Of a stretch of DNA of 64,000 nt, positions 1 to 9,620 are shown piece after piece. The notes beneath the pieces were generated by a model. That model was given only the letters and a program-made list of their open reading frames with translations, did no database searches and was not told where the DNA came from. Numbering within the stretch: position 1 is the first letter of the stretch; each line of letters begins with the position of its first letter. Where the stretch lies: contig CM064713.1 in the NCBI GenBank assembly GCA_032717465.1, positions 7,735,001-7,799,000 on the forward strand, given 5' to 3'. Both the position numbers and the translations under genes were made by a program. The DNA is from Coenobita brevimanus. Its lineage: Eukaryota; Arthropoda; Malacostraca; Decapoda; Coenobitidae.

Positions 1-153
1 GAGTTGTCTGAGTGGATGAAGAATATTTTTGGTACAATCGACCGCTATGAAGAAGAGTCACTGAATCGTCATTATCGGGAGTTACTGGCTCACTTTCAGT
101 TGCTTGTCACTGGCGAACTGGAGAGAGCTCAGTTTTTTCAAAGTATGATGTAG
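1..153 (+). CDS. Possible 3' end of an unrecognised coding exon
   Basis: An open frame runs from the window edge for 50 codons to a TAG at 151-153. The peptide is rich in Glu, Leu and Arg (for example RYEEESLNRHYRELLAHF), looks helical, and lacks the low-complexity look of the surrounding repeat DNA. I do not recognise the family. Its start lies outside the window. About one random frame in ten would stay open this long, so the reading is weak. It could also be the end of a transposon ORF. Confidence 0.25.
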   Translation, partial: ELSEWMKNIFGTIDRYEEESLNRHYRELLAHFQLLVTGELERAQFFQSMM

Positions 154-1600
154 TGAATGAGAGAAAAAAAAAGAAAATGTTAAATGATAATGAGAATGAA
201 AAGTTTTATATACAATGTGAGAATGAGGGCATATGAAATATGTACAATAGTAATGGGAGTAAATATTTACAATGGGGGCGAAATGAACAAGGGAAATCAG
301 ATGAGAAAAAATGAGGTGAGTGTGGTGGGTGGTGGTGCGGAGAATGAAGGTAAATATAAGCGATGCACGATAGTGAATAAAAGACAGATGAATGGTATTT
401 GAGATACAATCTGTAGAGAAAATCCGGAGAGTAATCTCTATAGAAAGACAGGGCTTGAACTGATTAGCATAAACTATACAAGTACATATAAGGAATACCG
501 AAGCAGTGAGAATGAAGGGAAGTCTTGTTTGGAGGAAGGGAAGTTGAGACGGTACTTGAATGAAGGACCTCTCCCCGGTGGTGAAGGTGGCGAAGGTGGT
601 GCGGCGACGACGTCACAAGTCCAGGCGACGAATGGGAGGCCAGCTGAGGGTCAGATGATCAACAGCGAGACGGTGATTGAAGAGAGCCAGCAATGACGTG
701 GAGACACGTGCCCTGGGCAAGATGCTGGGGGCCGCAGTTGCCAGGCGGTGCAGGTGGGGCTGCTGGGGCAGGTTCTGCTTGGTCAGCAATGCGGAAGGTG
801 TGGGTGAGAAGGGGCGGTTGGGGTGTGGTGGGGTGAGCCGGGATGGCAATCATAAAATTATGAAGACAATGAGGATGGAAGGGCTGACACCTGATAGTTC
901 CTTACTGAGTTTCAGTAGAATAGCAGCTGTTGAGAAGCAATGTGGCCCGCACGTCGGTGACGACACGTCAGGGAAGTTCCAGGAAGCGTTCACTACGGAA
1001 GATGTAGGTGTCCCAAACACAAGGCAGGCAAAAGGCAGACATGTGGCAGGTGTGGAGAATGCACAAGCAGGTGTAGGAATCACTCCCGTCGTGGCACTAA
1101 ATTACGGTAGAGGTGAAATGAGGTCCGATACACCGCTGCTACCAAATTGTTTCAATAGCCCCGTACTCCCCACTCAGGTTTATTCCAAATATCTGAGGTG
1201 ACGTATAATGGAGGTTTATTCCAGAGAGAACTTCTATATCTGCTCAGTTAGAAGTCTAGCCCCATACTGACTCACAGCGAGCAGCGGGCGTTGGAACCTT
1301 AGCTTAAGTCAGCAGTTTAGAGAAGTGTGCTGATTTCATCAATGGCACTGGTTACATATACATATATATATAGTTTTTAGGTGTACATAGTATGGGTACA
1401 CGCCAACCAAGGCCCTGGGCTGTATGACACCATCGTCCTCACCCGATCCAGACCCGACCAGAGTCAGCACTGCCAGCATGTAGACCCACAACATCTTTTT
1501 ATAAAATGAGTTGATGTTAGAGGTGATGTTAATGCAGAGGATGACAAGAGTGTGAGATGATAGCATTATGCAAGAGACTTAGTGGCAGAACACAATTTGG
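154..1600. other. Non-coding stretch; possible gypsy 3' LTR
   Basis: The first 350 bases are AT-rich with many GAATGA-type words and a TTTATATACAAT block near 209. A GC- and CpG-rich block follows at about 550-860. The same order (AATGA-rich, TTTATATACAAT, GC-rich) is seen at 13370-13450 plus 14614-15170, on the other side of the gypsy element, so the two may be diverged LTRs. This is inferred from order and composition only, not from an alignment. A short minus-strand ORF with a signal-peptide-like start (ATG at 1494) lies here. No confident gene is seen. Confidence 0.2.
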
Positions 1601-1739
1601 CATGATAGTTATTAACAGTAGGGGAAGGTTGAGTGGAAGTGTCAGAAGAAGGACTTGAAGAAAAAGAAGAAGAATCTACTTGTTGTGGAGAAGATGTGGT
1701 CTCTCGCAGTGGCTCCTCCAAGACTATGCGGTTTGATGC

Positions 1740-2300
1740 ATGTGATCATCTGCATGCATCCATGTTGTCTCTGTCTTGTACGAATCTCATATTTCGAATT
1801 TATTACCCTTACGAGATATGACACGGAAGGGACCCAAGAATTTACTGTCTAGTTTTGAATCTCTGTCATGATATAGGGCAGAAACTAAGCCACCTACTTG
1901 GATGGTAACATCTGATGCAGTGGCATGTTGGTTACGTACCATTTCTTCATTTGTAAGGGCCAGATTATCCTGAACGCATTTATGAACAAGTGGACTCGCA
2001 CATAGTCGTCATAGTTGTAGAGCGGATCGGGTTTGGATTGCAACAAGGAATAAGATAGTCTTTTGTCAAAGCTATAGAAGACAAAGAATGGTGTTTCACC
2101 AACTGACTTACTGATTGATGAATTAATTGAAGCAGGTATCTGCGGAATCCACTCGTCCCAAGTGGAAGTCTGATCTCCACAATGTGACGCAGACTCTCCA
2201 ATATCTTCCTATTCTGGCACTCTACTAGGCCATTCGAGGCTGGATGATGGGCCATTATGTTGCATTTCTTAATTCTGTATTGAAGACAAATTTCTTCCAG
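1740..2300 (-). pseudogene. Gypsy integrase, C-terminal part
   Basis: Minus-strand translation gives the end of the integrase core, with the conserved stretch HHPASNGLVECQNRKILESL around 2255-2200 that holds the third catalytic acid (Glu). In another frame it continues to a GPY-like C-terminal segment (KFLGPFRVISRKGNKFEIRD) near 1860-1790. At least one frameshift separates these blocks. It would insert retrotransposon cDNA into the genome if intact. The upstream part of the core lies beyond the Tigger MITE at 2303-2846. Confidence 0.7.
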
Positions 2301-2302
2301 TA

Positions 2303-2846
2303 CAGTAATCACTCTAATATTCGGACGCCCAATATCCGAACATCCCCACTACCCGGACATAATCGTCCTGGGATCCAATATTCCCAAAATGGTCCGAAAA
2401 CCCCAAAAAATAAAAAATAAAACCGATTTTTTCCCGTCCGTTTCATACTGTACTTTTTTCCATACTATACTTACCTCATTTCACTCTTTAATGTCCTTTG
2501 TTGGTGTGAATAGGGTGTTAGTAGCTATGCATGTGCAGTAGGAATGTGTTTTTCTGAGTTAGGCTAGGTTAGGGTCCATAAGTACCAGAATGTTTATTAA
2601 TGTATGAACATACTTCTAAACCCTCATTTTATGTTTCTTTTGCATTTATTTCAGTCATTTATGTGCCATATTGGTGTGATTTGGGTCTTAAATAGGTGCT
2701 ATGCATGTCCAGAGGGAGTTGTATAGGTGTTTCTCTGAGTTAGGGTCCGTAAGTACAAGTCCATAAGCTGGGGCCCAATATCCGGACAGAACCAATATCC
2801 GGACCTACCTATGGCTCTATTACGTCGGATATTGGAGTGATTACTG
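2303..2846. mobile_element. Tigger/pogo-type MITE (544 bp), TA target duplication
   Basis: Terminal inverted repeats begin CAGTAATCACTC and end GAGTGATTACTG, flanked on both sides by TA (2301-2302, 2847-2848). Removing the element restores the integrase reading ... VLEEICLQ. Interior words such as CCAATATCCGGAC and a low-complexity A/T run contain no ORF. CAGT... ends with a TA duplication are typical of the pogo/Tigger branch of Tc1/mariner. It is a deleted relative of the MITEs at 32639, 32785, 39933 and 55558. Confidence 0.85.
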
Positions 2847-2848
2847 TA

Positions 2849-3295
2849 CTGAATAATTGAACTCTGCTCTGTTATCAATTAAAATTACATAGTGGTGTTG
2901 TGAAAGGGCAAATTACTGAATTAATTAAGGCATCTATCACTGCGTTAGCAGATTTGTCACGCAGTGGAGCTAAGATAACGAATCTAGAGAAATGATCAAC
3001 TACAACCGATAGAAAGACAAAACCAGATTCTGTACGAGGCAGCCTCAGAAGATCAAGAGAGACAGTTTGCCAAGGCTTTGACGGTACTGGGTACTGCAAT
3101 ATAGGAGCAGGTTGTCCCTTTATGATGGGCACATGATAAACATGCATCACAGTGTGCTTCTATATCCTTTCGCATAGTAGGCCAGTAATATGACAGACAT
3201 GCTTGCTGTAAGCTTCTGTCTTTGCCAGGGTGTGATGCATGAGGGGTGTCGTGGATTAAATGAAGGGCAGCAGGAATTAAATCTGTTGGAATGAC
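2849..3295 (-). pseudogene. Gypsy integrase catalytic core and zinc-region end
   Basis: The minus strand encodes WQTVSLDLLRLP (first catalytic Asp) near 3070, and in a second frame LIDNRAEFN (second Asp; the usual DNG has become DNR) near 2880-2860. Upstream, at 3290-3160, the translation resembles the integrase zinc-binding region (His-Asp-Thr-Pro-His ... Gly-Lys then Cys-x2-Cys). Stops and frameshifts are present. The coding line continues across the palindromic element to 4193-4370. Confidence 0.7.
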
Positions 3296-3297
3296 TA

Positions 3298-4190
3298 TAC
3301 CTCATACCAATTAATTTGGCCAGGTATGGCAACACTGTTCCCACCGAGATTCTGATTGGCTGGAGGTGTTTGTTCGATTTCGTTGTTGCTTAAACCGATA
3401 CTCTCTTTATTATTATAAGATGTGATACTGAGTTTGTCGACAATACAATCGTCAAAAGCAATAAGAAGTCCGTTATATACTTAACAACAATGAAATCTGC
3501 TAGGAAGATAGAAATATGAGTCAACAAATTACTATAACAGTCCAAGTCAAGGTCAGCATTCGAACAATTCCTTTAAATCGCCGACACTCGATAAAATTAC
3601 AGAAAATTAAGGAAATCAGCTTAATCTAAGCGCTGGTGTAACACATTTAAATTCTAAGATCAGTCCGCACCCTTAAATCGTGCCACAACTCTGAATAATT
3701 AAAAATTCTGATGAAAAGACGAGTTGTGCGGGGAGGGAGGTTTGAAAAAATTGCGAAAATCAAAGTAGGCTAAAAGAAACTTATTTCATTACATCTCCTC
3801 TATTATCATAGTACGGACTGGACTTAAAATTTAAATGTGTTACACCAGCGCTTAGATTAAGCAGGTTTCCTTAATTTTCTGTAATTTTATCGAGTGTCGG
3901 CGATTTAAAGGAATTGTTCGAATGCTGACCTTGACTTGGACTGTTACAATAATTTGTTGACTCATATTTCTATCTTCCTACGCAGATTTCATTGTTTTTA
4001 AGTACAGTATATAATGGATTTCTTATTGGTTTTGACGATTGTATTGTCGACAAACTCAGTATCAGATCTGATAATAAAGAGAGCATCGGTTTAAGCAACA
4101 ACGAAATCGAACAAACACCTCCAGCCAATCAGAATCTCGGTGGGAACAGTGTTGCCATACATGCCTGGCCAAATTAATTGGTATGAGGTA
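3298..4190. mobile_element. Palindromic (foldback) DNA element with arms of about 375 bp, TA target duplication
   Basis: The left arm, about 3298-3671, is the reverse complement of the right arm, about 3814-4190, with scattered mismatches; the spacer is about 140 bp. Both ends begin TACCTCATACCAATTAATTT. TA flanks both ends (3296-3297, 4191-4192), and removing the element restores in-frame gypsy integrase codons (Lys-Gln-Leu-Val-Ile-Pro). There is no transposase ORF. Long arms with a TA duplication suggest a foldback MITE of the Tc1/mariner group, but the superfamily is uncertain. An RNA copy would fold into a long hairpin. Confidence 0.85.
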
Positions 4191-4192
4191 TA

Positions 4193-4375
4193 GTTGCTTA
4201 ACTTCGCGATGAGGTACATTGTTACCTTTCAGTACTGAGTGTTTATAGAGCAATTCATTGTTGAAGAAGAAATCAGATACAGGGACTGGTAACTTGGGCA
4301 AGGAAGAATCATCACCTGACTCTAGAAAATATATGACCTGCGACCATATAGGGTCCACACGCTGGAACCCATGTC
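4193..4375 (-). pseudogene. Gypsy RNase H-integrase linker
   Basis: Minus-strand codons read LPKLPVPVSDFFFNNELLYK and then KGNNVPHREVKQL, the usual segment before the integrase zinc region (a host-like 'rdgvLyr... QLvvP' pattern). The frame is joined at the far side of the palindromic insertion (3295). It has no independent function. Confidence 0.6.
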
Positions 4376-4987
4376 ATGTGTCATAATTGAACGCCAAGTT
4401 TACATCGCAACCAGTTGTGACTGTGGCTACATGCCACGAGAGGGCATCGGCTACGACATTGGACTTCCCAGGAACGTATTCAAATGTCGGATTATAGTCA
4501 TTCACAGTGACTGTCCAATGTGCAGGTCTACCGGTAAGGGTATATCCCTGAAACAGGTCACATAAGGGAAGATGGTCTGTTTGGATCTGAACAGGATAAC
4601 CGTAGATGATGTTGCAGAAATGTTTTAGAGACCAGACCATGGCTAGAGCTTCCCAATGAGTTACACTGTAATTCTTTTCTGCGGAGTTTAACACACGGCT
4701 GGCATAGGCAATGACACGTTTCTTTCCTTTGGAGTCATTTTGCATGAGAACAGCCCCTAGGACTACTGTGGAAGCATCAGTACAGAGAAGAAATGCTTTT
4801 TAATAATCAGGGAATGCCAATACCGGGGCTTGTGCTGGGCATTTTTCAGTGTTGTAAATGCGGTCGCTTGTTCATCAGCCCACACAAAAGACACAACCTT
4901 CTTTAGCAGTTTTGTTAACGGCGCAGCTATCTGGGCGTACCCTTTAATAAATCGGCGATAATAGCCACTAAGACGAGGAAACTGCAT
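4376..4987 (-). pseudogene. Gypsy RNase H domain
   Basis: Two minus-strand blocks, 4987-4763 and 4745-4374, encode the RT thumb/connection (LSGYYRRFIKGYAQIAAPLT) followed by RNase H signature residues: GKKRVIAYASRVLNSAEKNY, then EALAMVWSLKHFCNIIYGY and QIQTDHLPL, ending GKSNVVADALS. The canonical Glu and Asp of the site (E in 'WEALA', D in 'TDH', D in 'ADALS') are visible. A frameshift near 4755 separates the blocks. It would degrade the RNA strand of the replication hybrid. Confidence 0.8.
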
Positions 4988-4989
4988 AC

Positions 4990-5997
4990 TGCATCGGTGT
5001 TGGTTGGAGTAGGGAAGTTTGTTACGGCTTTGACCTTTGTCATCTAATGTATGAATTTCGTGAGCATTGACAACATGTCCTAGGAATTGGAACTTCTTAA
5101 GTTAGAAGTCACACTTTAACAATTTGATCTTATATCCAGCTTGTTTGAGTCTAGTGAACACTTCGGCCAATTTTTTAAAGTGTTCCTCTACTGAGTGACT
5201 AGCGATTATGACATCGTCTAGATAAGCAAAAACTGAGTGACCAATCATGCCGGCGAAAACTGTATGAATGAGCTGCATCTATGCCGATGGTGCATTCTCA
5301 AACCGATTGGAAGTCTAGGGAATTGGTACTGCCCGGATGGGGTGCTGAAGGCAGTAATAGGATGAGATGATTCCTCCATTTCTACTTGCCAGTAGCCACT
5401 CAAAAGATCTAGGGAGGAGAAAACACAATTGTTTTTGCCTAAGGATTCCAAATTAGTGAGTACGGGAATTGGAAACCTGTCCGGAACAGGCAGTGCATTT
5501 ATGCGTCTGTAATCTATTGCTGGTCGTAACTCACCGCCTATCTTTGGAGCGAGAAATAGTGGGCTGTTCCATGGACTATCAGAGTGTTCAGTGACCTCAT
5601 TGTCCAACATGTCCTGTATAAGACGATCAGCTTGTTGACGTTGGCTGTGTGGTAAACGGTAGGCCGGTATATATACTGGCTGAGCTCCAGGCTGTAACGC
5701 TTTTTGATACTCTACCAAGCTCATCCTACCCATATTCTCACTGGGTAGGGCTACTACCTCATAATAATCTCGCAAGAGATTAAGCAAGTGACTTTTGAGT
5801 TCCGGGTAATCATTCTGTTTCACATGAGAATCAAGATTAGATGGAATTTTGGTGGACTGAGTAACTGAGCACACATTTGCAACAGAGAGTGGGAAATCTT
5901 GGGACACACGTATGTCCACTGGGTATACCAAGAAGTCACCAATCTGTGTTCCCGTTTGTAGCTCAAGTGGGGCATTAGGAGTGTTGGCTACATACAA
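4990..5997 (-). pseudogene. Gypsy reverse transcriptase
   Basis: A 250-codon minus-strand block (5997-5245) begins in the protease-RT linker and carries RT motifs: ALQPGAQPVYIPAYRLP, then DNEVTEHSDSPWNSPL, RPAIDYRRINALPVPDRFPI, and SSLDLLSGYWQVEM with the first catalytic Asp. In a shifted frame near 5215 the active-site box is AYLDDVIIAS. FLGHVVNAHEIHTLDDK follows near 5080-5035. At least two frameshifts break the domain. The order and YLDD place it in Ty3/gypsy. Confidence 0.85.
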
Positions 5998-6738
5998 CTA
6001 GCTTAAACTATCCTCCAGCACCATACACAATGCCGACTCATAAGCTAAGCCATTCACACAACACGTCTCAGGTAAGGTTAGTACATCTACTCCTGCTTTT
6101 GCACCCACAACACGAACATAGACTTTGGTAAATTTATGCAGCAACAAAATTGTACACTGATTTGTTACTGCACGCCCTGTCTCTGCGTGTTGTAAAACAT
6201 CATTCACACTGTGAGGTAGTTAAATGAGACGTGTCTGAGTCGGCAAATGTGCCACTGTCAAAGGGGTTGATACGATCCACAGTTGAATGCTCAGAGGGTA
6301 CATCCACCGGTAAATGCTCAGAGGGTATAGTTCTAGATGATAGTGAATTTGGCTGTTCAGGTAATGGTGTGTTTACCTGTTTACTCTTGAGTAATGGTGG
6401 AATCACATCAGAGTGAATAACTGAGTTTGTTTGGGAAAGTACCGGACATGGATATTCCATGCTAGATATCGGGAACCTATTGATATATGTGCTACGAGAA
6501 GCAGGTAGGAGAGCAATTCCTTGTTGAGCCATTGTTGAAAAGCCAATGAGAGTATCTGTTGGATATTTAAGCTCATTAGTGACGTGAAATTCCATATCAA
6601 AAGGTCTTAAACTTTTATCAAGTTGTACTTCTAGTGTGATCTTTCCTTTGACCTGAAATTCTGAGCCATCCATGCTGCATAGGCGAATGTCAGGTGGTTC
6701 GAGGAGCCCAACTCTTTTAGTTGTTTTCCAAATGTTGT
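5998..6738 (-). pseudogene. Gypsy protease C-terminal half and linker
   Basis: The minus-strand ORF 6673-6200 encodes the second half of a retropepsin-like fold (KGKITLEVQLDKSLRPFDME, then DTLIGFSTMAQQGIALLP) followed by a Ser/Pro/Thr-rich linker. The active-site half lies on the other side of the TTAA insertion (8948-9010). A second ORF, 6207-5998, continues the linker. Confidence 0.6.
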
Positions 6739-8947
6739 TTAACCCCTTAACCGTGGGGCGTCACTTTCGTGATGCTTGGGAGCAAGGGATCATACTGCGG
6801 GGCGTCGCTTTTGTAATTCTGCGTTATTTTGAATTCACCCGGGCTTCCAAGTGGGGGCTTGTATCATCTATCGGTACTGCCAATGTCCAACACTAGTCAG
6901 CACTCCTAATCTCATCTGTACTCCCATCCATTGTTGACAATTTAGCCATTTCTCCCCATTCTTGACTCCCCTCCCTACCCCCCCCTCCATTACCCTATCC
7001 TCTCGCCTGCCCGGCCGTGCTACGCTAAGTAAATCTTCCCTGGAATTTTTCACTGATTTCATCCATTGAAATAAGCCCTATGCCCTATTCTTATACCAAA
7101 TAATATATACAAGAAAGAAATAAGGTAAGTGAGAGTGCCATACACCTGGAATTGGCTAATTATCACCTGACAACACCTCATGTGCACTCATTCGCTAATT
7201 TTCGCTGTTTATTTCCCTTTGAAATATGCCGTATAATCTATTTTCGTAATAAATATACATATAAGGAGGGCTTCCAAGTGGGGGCTTGTATCATCTGTCG
7301 GTACTGCCAATGTCCAACACTAGTCAGCACTCCTAATCTCATCTGTACTCCCATCCATTGTTGGCAATTTAGCCATTTCTCCCCGTTCTTGACTCCCCTC
7401 CCTACCCCCCCCTCCATTACCCTATCCTCTCGCCTGCCCGGCCGTGCTACGCTAAGTAAATCTTCCCTGGAATTTTTCACTGATTTCATCCATTGAAATA
7501 AGCCCTATGCCCTATTCTTATACCAAATAATATATACAAGAAAGAAATAAGGTAATTGAGAGTGCCATACACCTGGAATTGGCTAATTATCACCTGACAG
7601 CACCTCATGTGCACTCATTCGCTAATTTTCGCTGTTTATTTCCCCTTGAAATATGCCGTATAATCTATTTTCGTAACAAATATACATATAAGGAGGGAAG
7701 GGAGAAGCCTAAGTGATATTTACATTCACCTGGAACTACCTAATTTATAATGTATTGTCTAGATTTCCTACCAATCATTTCACTGCTATAAATTAGCTGT
7801 GTCAAGAGGCTAACGTTGGGAGTACTGATTTCCCTAGGTAGGCCACCACCCCGGCCCACTCTTATCAGTTCACTCTCATCTTCCAGTGTGGAGGTACATC
7901 TGTTCGCTCTTGCTAGCTGCAGGGACTTTTCACCCCCATGCAAAGGGCCCTGTGACCTTTACCCCCTACTAAACCTCGTGTGGAAAGAGGTAAAGGGCTG
8001 ACAATTGATAAAAGAGTGACTACGATCTTTCTGTTGAGTAAAACAGTGCAAGTGGAATTGTAAATAATTTGTAAAGAGCAAGTGAAAGTAATGAATGTGA
8101 ATATATGTGAACAGTGGAAAATAGTTTTATAAGTTACTTCAAGTGACAGTGCATAACACAGTGTAAATAAAATAGAAATGTAAATAACGTAAATAAAATA
8201 GAGAACGTAAACAGAAATGTTAATGAGTAGTATTATAAGAATACGAGTATATACCCTAGGAGTAATGAAAGTGAAAGTTTCACTCCAGCATGTCTGAATA
8301 CTATGAGTTATGAGAGTGAAACTGAAAGTGACAGATTCACTCTCAATGCTAGTACAGTATACAGGATGAGAAAGTGAATGCTATGTATTTTACTGAAAGA
8401 AATTGAATCCCTACAGTGACAATAAACTAATACTACTGAAGGAAACTTATGGATAAAGACTGTAGATATATATAAGTGTTATATAGTAATGGAAATATAA
8501 AGTGTGAGGGGTTTTATGAATAATAAACGACAGAGTACCAAGAGCGAACTAGCGCAAGTGCGACGGTCAGACGCGCTCGTAATTTTCATTGCTTTCACAG
8601 TGGGTTTTTTTTTGGAGTATGGATCCCAAACTACTTGAAAATCATAGAGTAGTGTTTATAGTATTAATATCTGCCTGTGGTAATCATATTACGGGTTGTC
8701 GGGAAGTGTACAGTGGAGACTTCGTTACCTAACTTCAGAGGTCTCCACAAGTCCTACGGTAACCGACGAAGGCTCAACAAACATTCCAGGAGAAAGCTGA
8801 AGGTATGTGCCATAAGCATATGTAATTTTAATATTCTTGGACTGAGAACTGATTTTTGGCAAATATTTTTTGAGAGTCTGTCAGAGCCCGAATAACCCCG
8901 CGGCACACGCAAAACATTGGTAAACATGCCCGCGGTGTAGGGGTTAA
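6739..8947. mobile_element. TTAA-b element copy 1 (piggyBac-like, non-autonomous, 2.2 kb)
   Basis: TTAA occurs at 6739-6742 and 8944-8947. Inside are inverted ends CCCCTTAACCGTGGGGCG and GCCCGCGGTGTAGGGG. A 427-bp unit is tandemly duplicated (6841-7267, 7268-7694), with a GGG microhomology at the junction and a few differences between units. The sister copy at 43880-45653 has one unit. No transposase ORF is present, so it would need a piggyBac enzyme in trans. Many weak direct AAGTGAAAGTGA-like words fill the right part. It sits in gypsy protease. Confidence 0.85.
6841..7694. repeat. 427-bp tandem duplication inside TTAA-b copy 1
   Basis: Unit 1 starts 'gggcttccaagtgggggctt' at 6841 and unit 2 repeats it at 7268. 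Differences are few (for example ccccattc/ccccgttc, gtaagtgag/gtaattgag). The other copy at 43.9-45.7 kb carries the single unit followed directly by the sequence found after unit 2. Confidence 0.9.
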
Positions 8948-9569
8948 AGAGGTACCTGAGATCAGGTTTACCGTAGATCCGGTGACCATAAAGAAAGAGC
9001 TTTGTACCCCTTCGCTCCATCCAAGAATGACTAGGCCTAAAGATGTTACAGGTCCTACCTGGCGAATAGGGAGTTGATTTTTTGTTACCTTATTTTCAGA
9101 CACCGGCGGATCTTTCGCTATTAGGTTACATTTTTCCGATCCGAGCGTTTCTCTTCCCTCAACTGACGGCTCGTAAGGTAAAGACGCTCGTCAGTGGAGT
9201 GAGTTGTGCTATTCTTGTGATATTTGCATGTAAGACAACAGGATTGCGAAGGTGTGCGCTGTCGTTCCTGTGAGCGAAATCATCTGTTTTGCATGCACAT
9301 CTAGACTTTCGATGACCTACAGTATCACAGTGCCAGCACACAGTCGAGGATTGTTTGCTTTGTCGCACAGTAGGTTTGTCGCGACCACTAGATGGTGAAT
9401 GGTAATGTGAGTGAGACCGATTAGTAGGTTTGCTTTTTGTAGTTGGCCGTGAATAAGAGGAATTGGATGAAGTAGTGCTGGTGTGTAGTACTCTCGCAGT
9501 ACCGCCTGCAGAGTGAGAGGCTGAGGTGTGAGAATTGACCTGGCGAGTGAAATCTGATCCCGACCTTTC
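8948..9569 (-). pseudogene. Gypsy gag zinc knuckle and protease active-site region
   Basis: The minus-strand ORF 9620-9159 carries a Ser/Thr-rich region and the CCHC knuckle CWHCDTVGHRKSRC (Cys-x2-Cys-x4-His-x4-Cys), used by gag to bind retroviral RNA. Further on (9010-8950), FFMVTGSTVNLIS matches the aspartic protease active site, but the expected Asp before Thr-Gly is a Val, so the protease would be inactive. The reading line is cut after that motif by the TTAA-b insertion and before the knuckle by the hAT insertion. Confidence 0.75.
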
Positions 9570-9620
9570 TGCTATGGCAGTGGTTCTCAACTCGTTTCTG
9601 GCCACTGACCACCAGCCCAA

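Noticed and set aside
613..853. Minus-strand ORFs in the GC-rich block as exons
   Set aside because: Pro/His/Leu-rich with no recognised motif; open frames are expected in GC-rich sequence.
7152..7496. 114-codon plus ORF and its duplicate minus ORFs in TTAA-b
   Set aside because: Frames over the 427-bp tandem unit; no domain, and copy 2 does not keep the frame.
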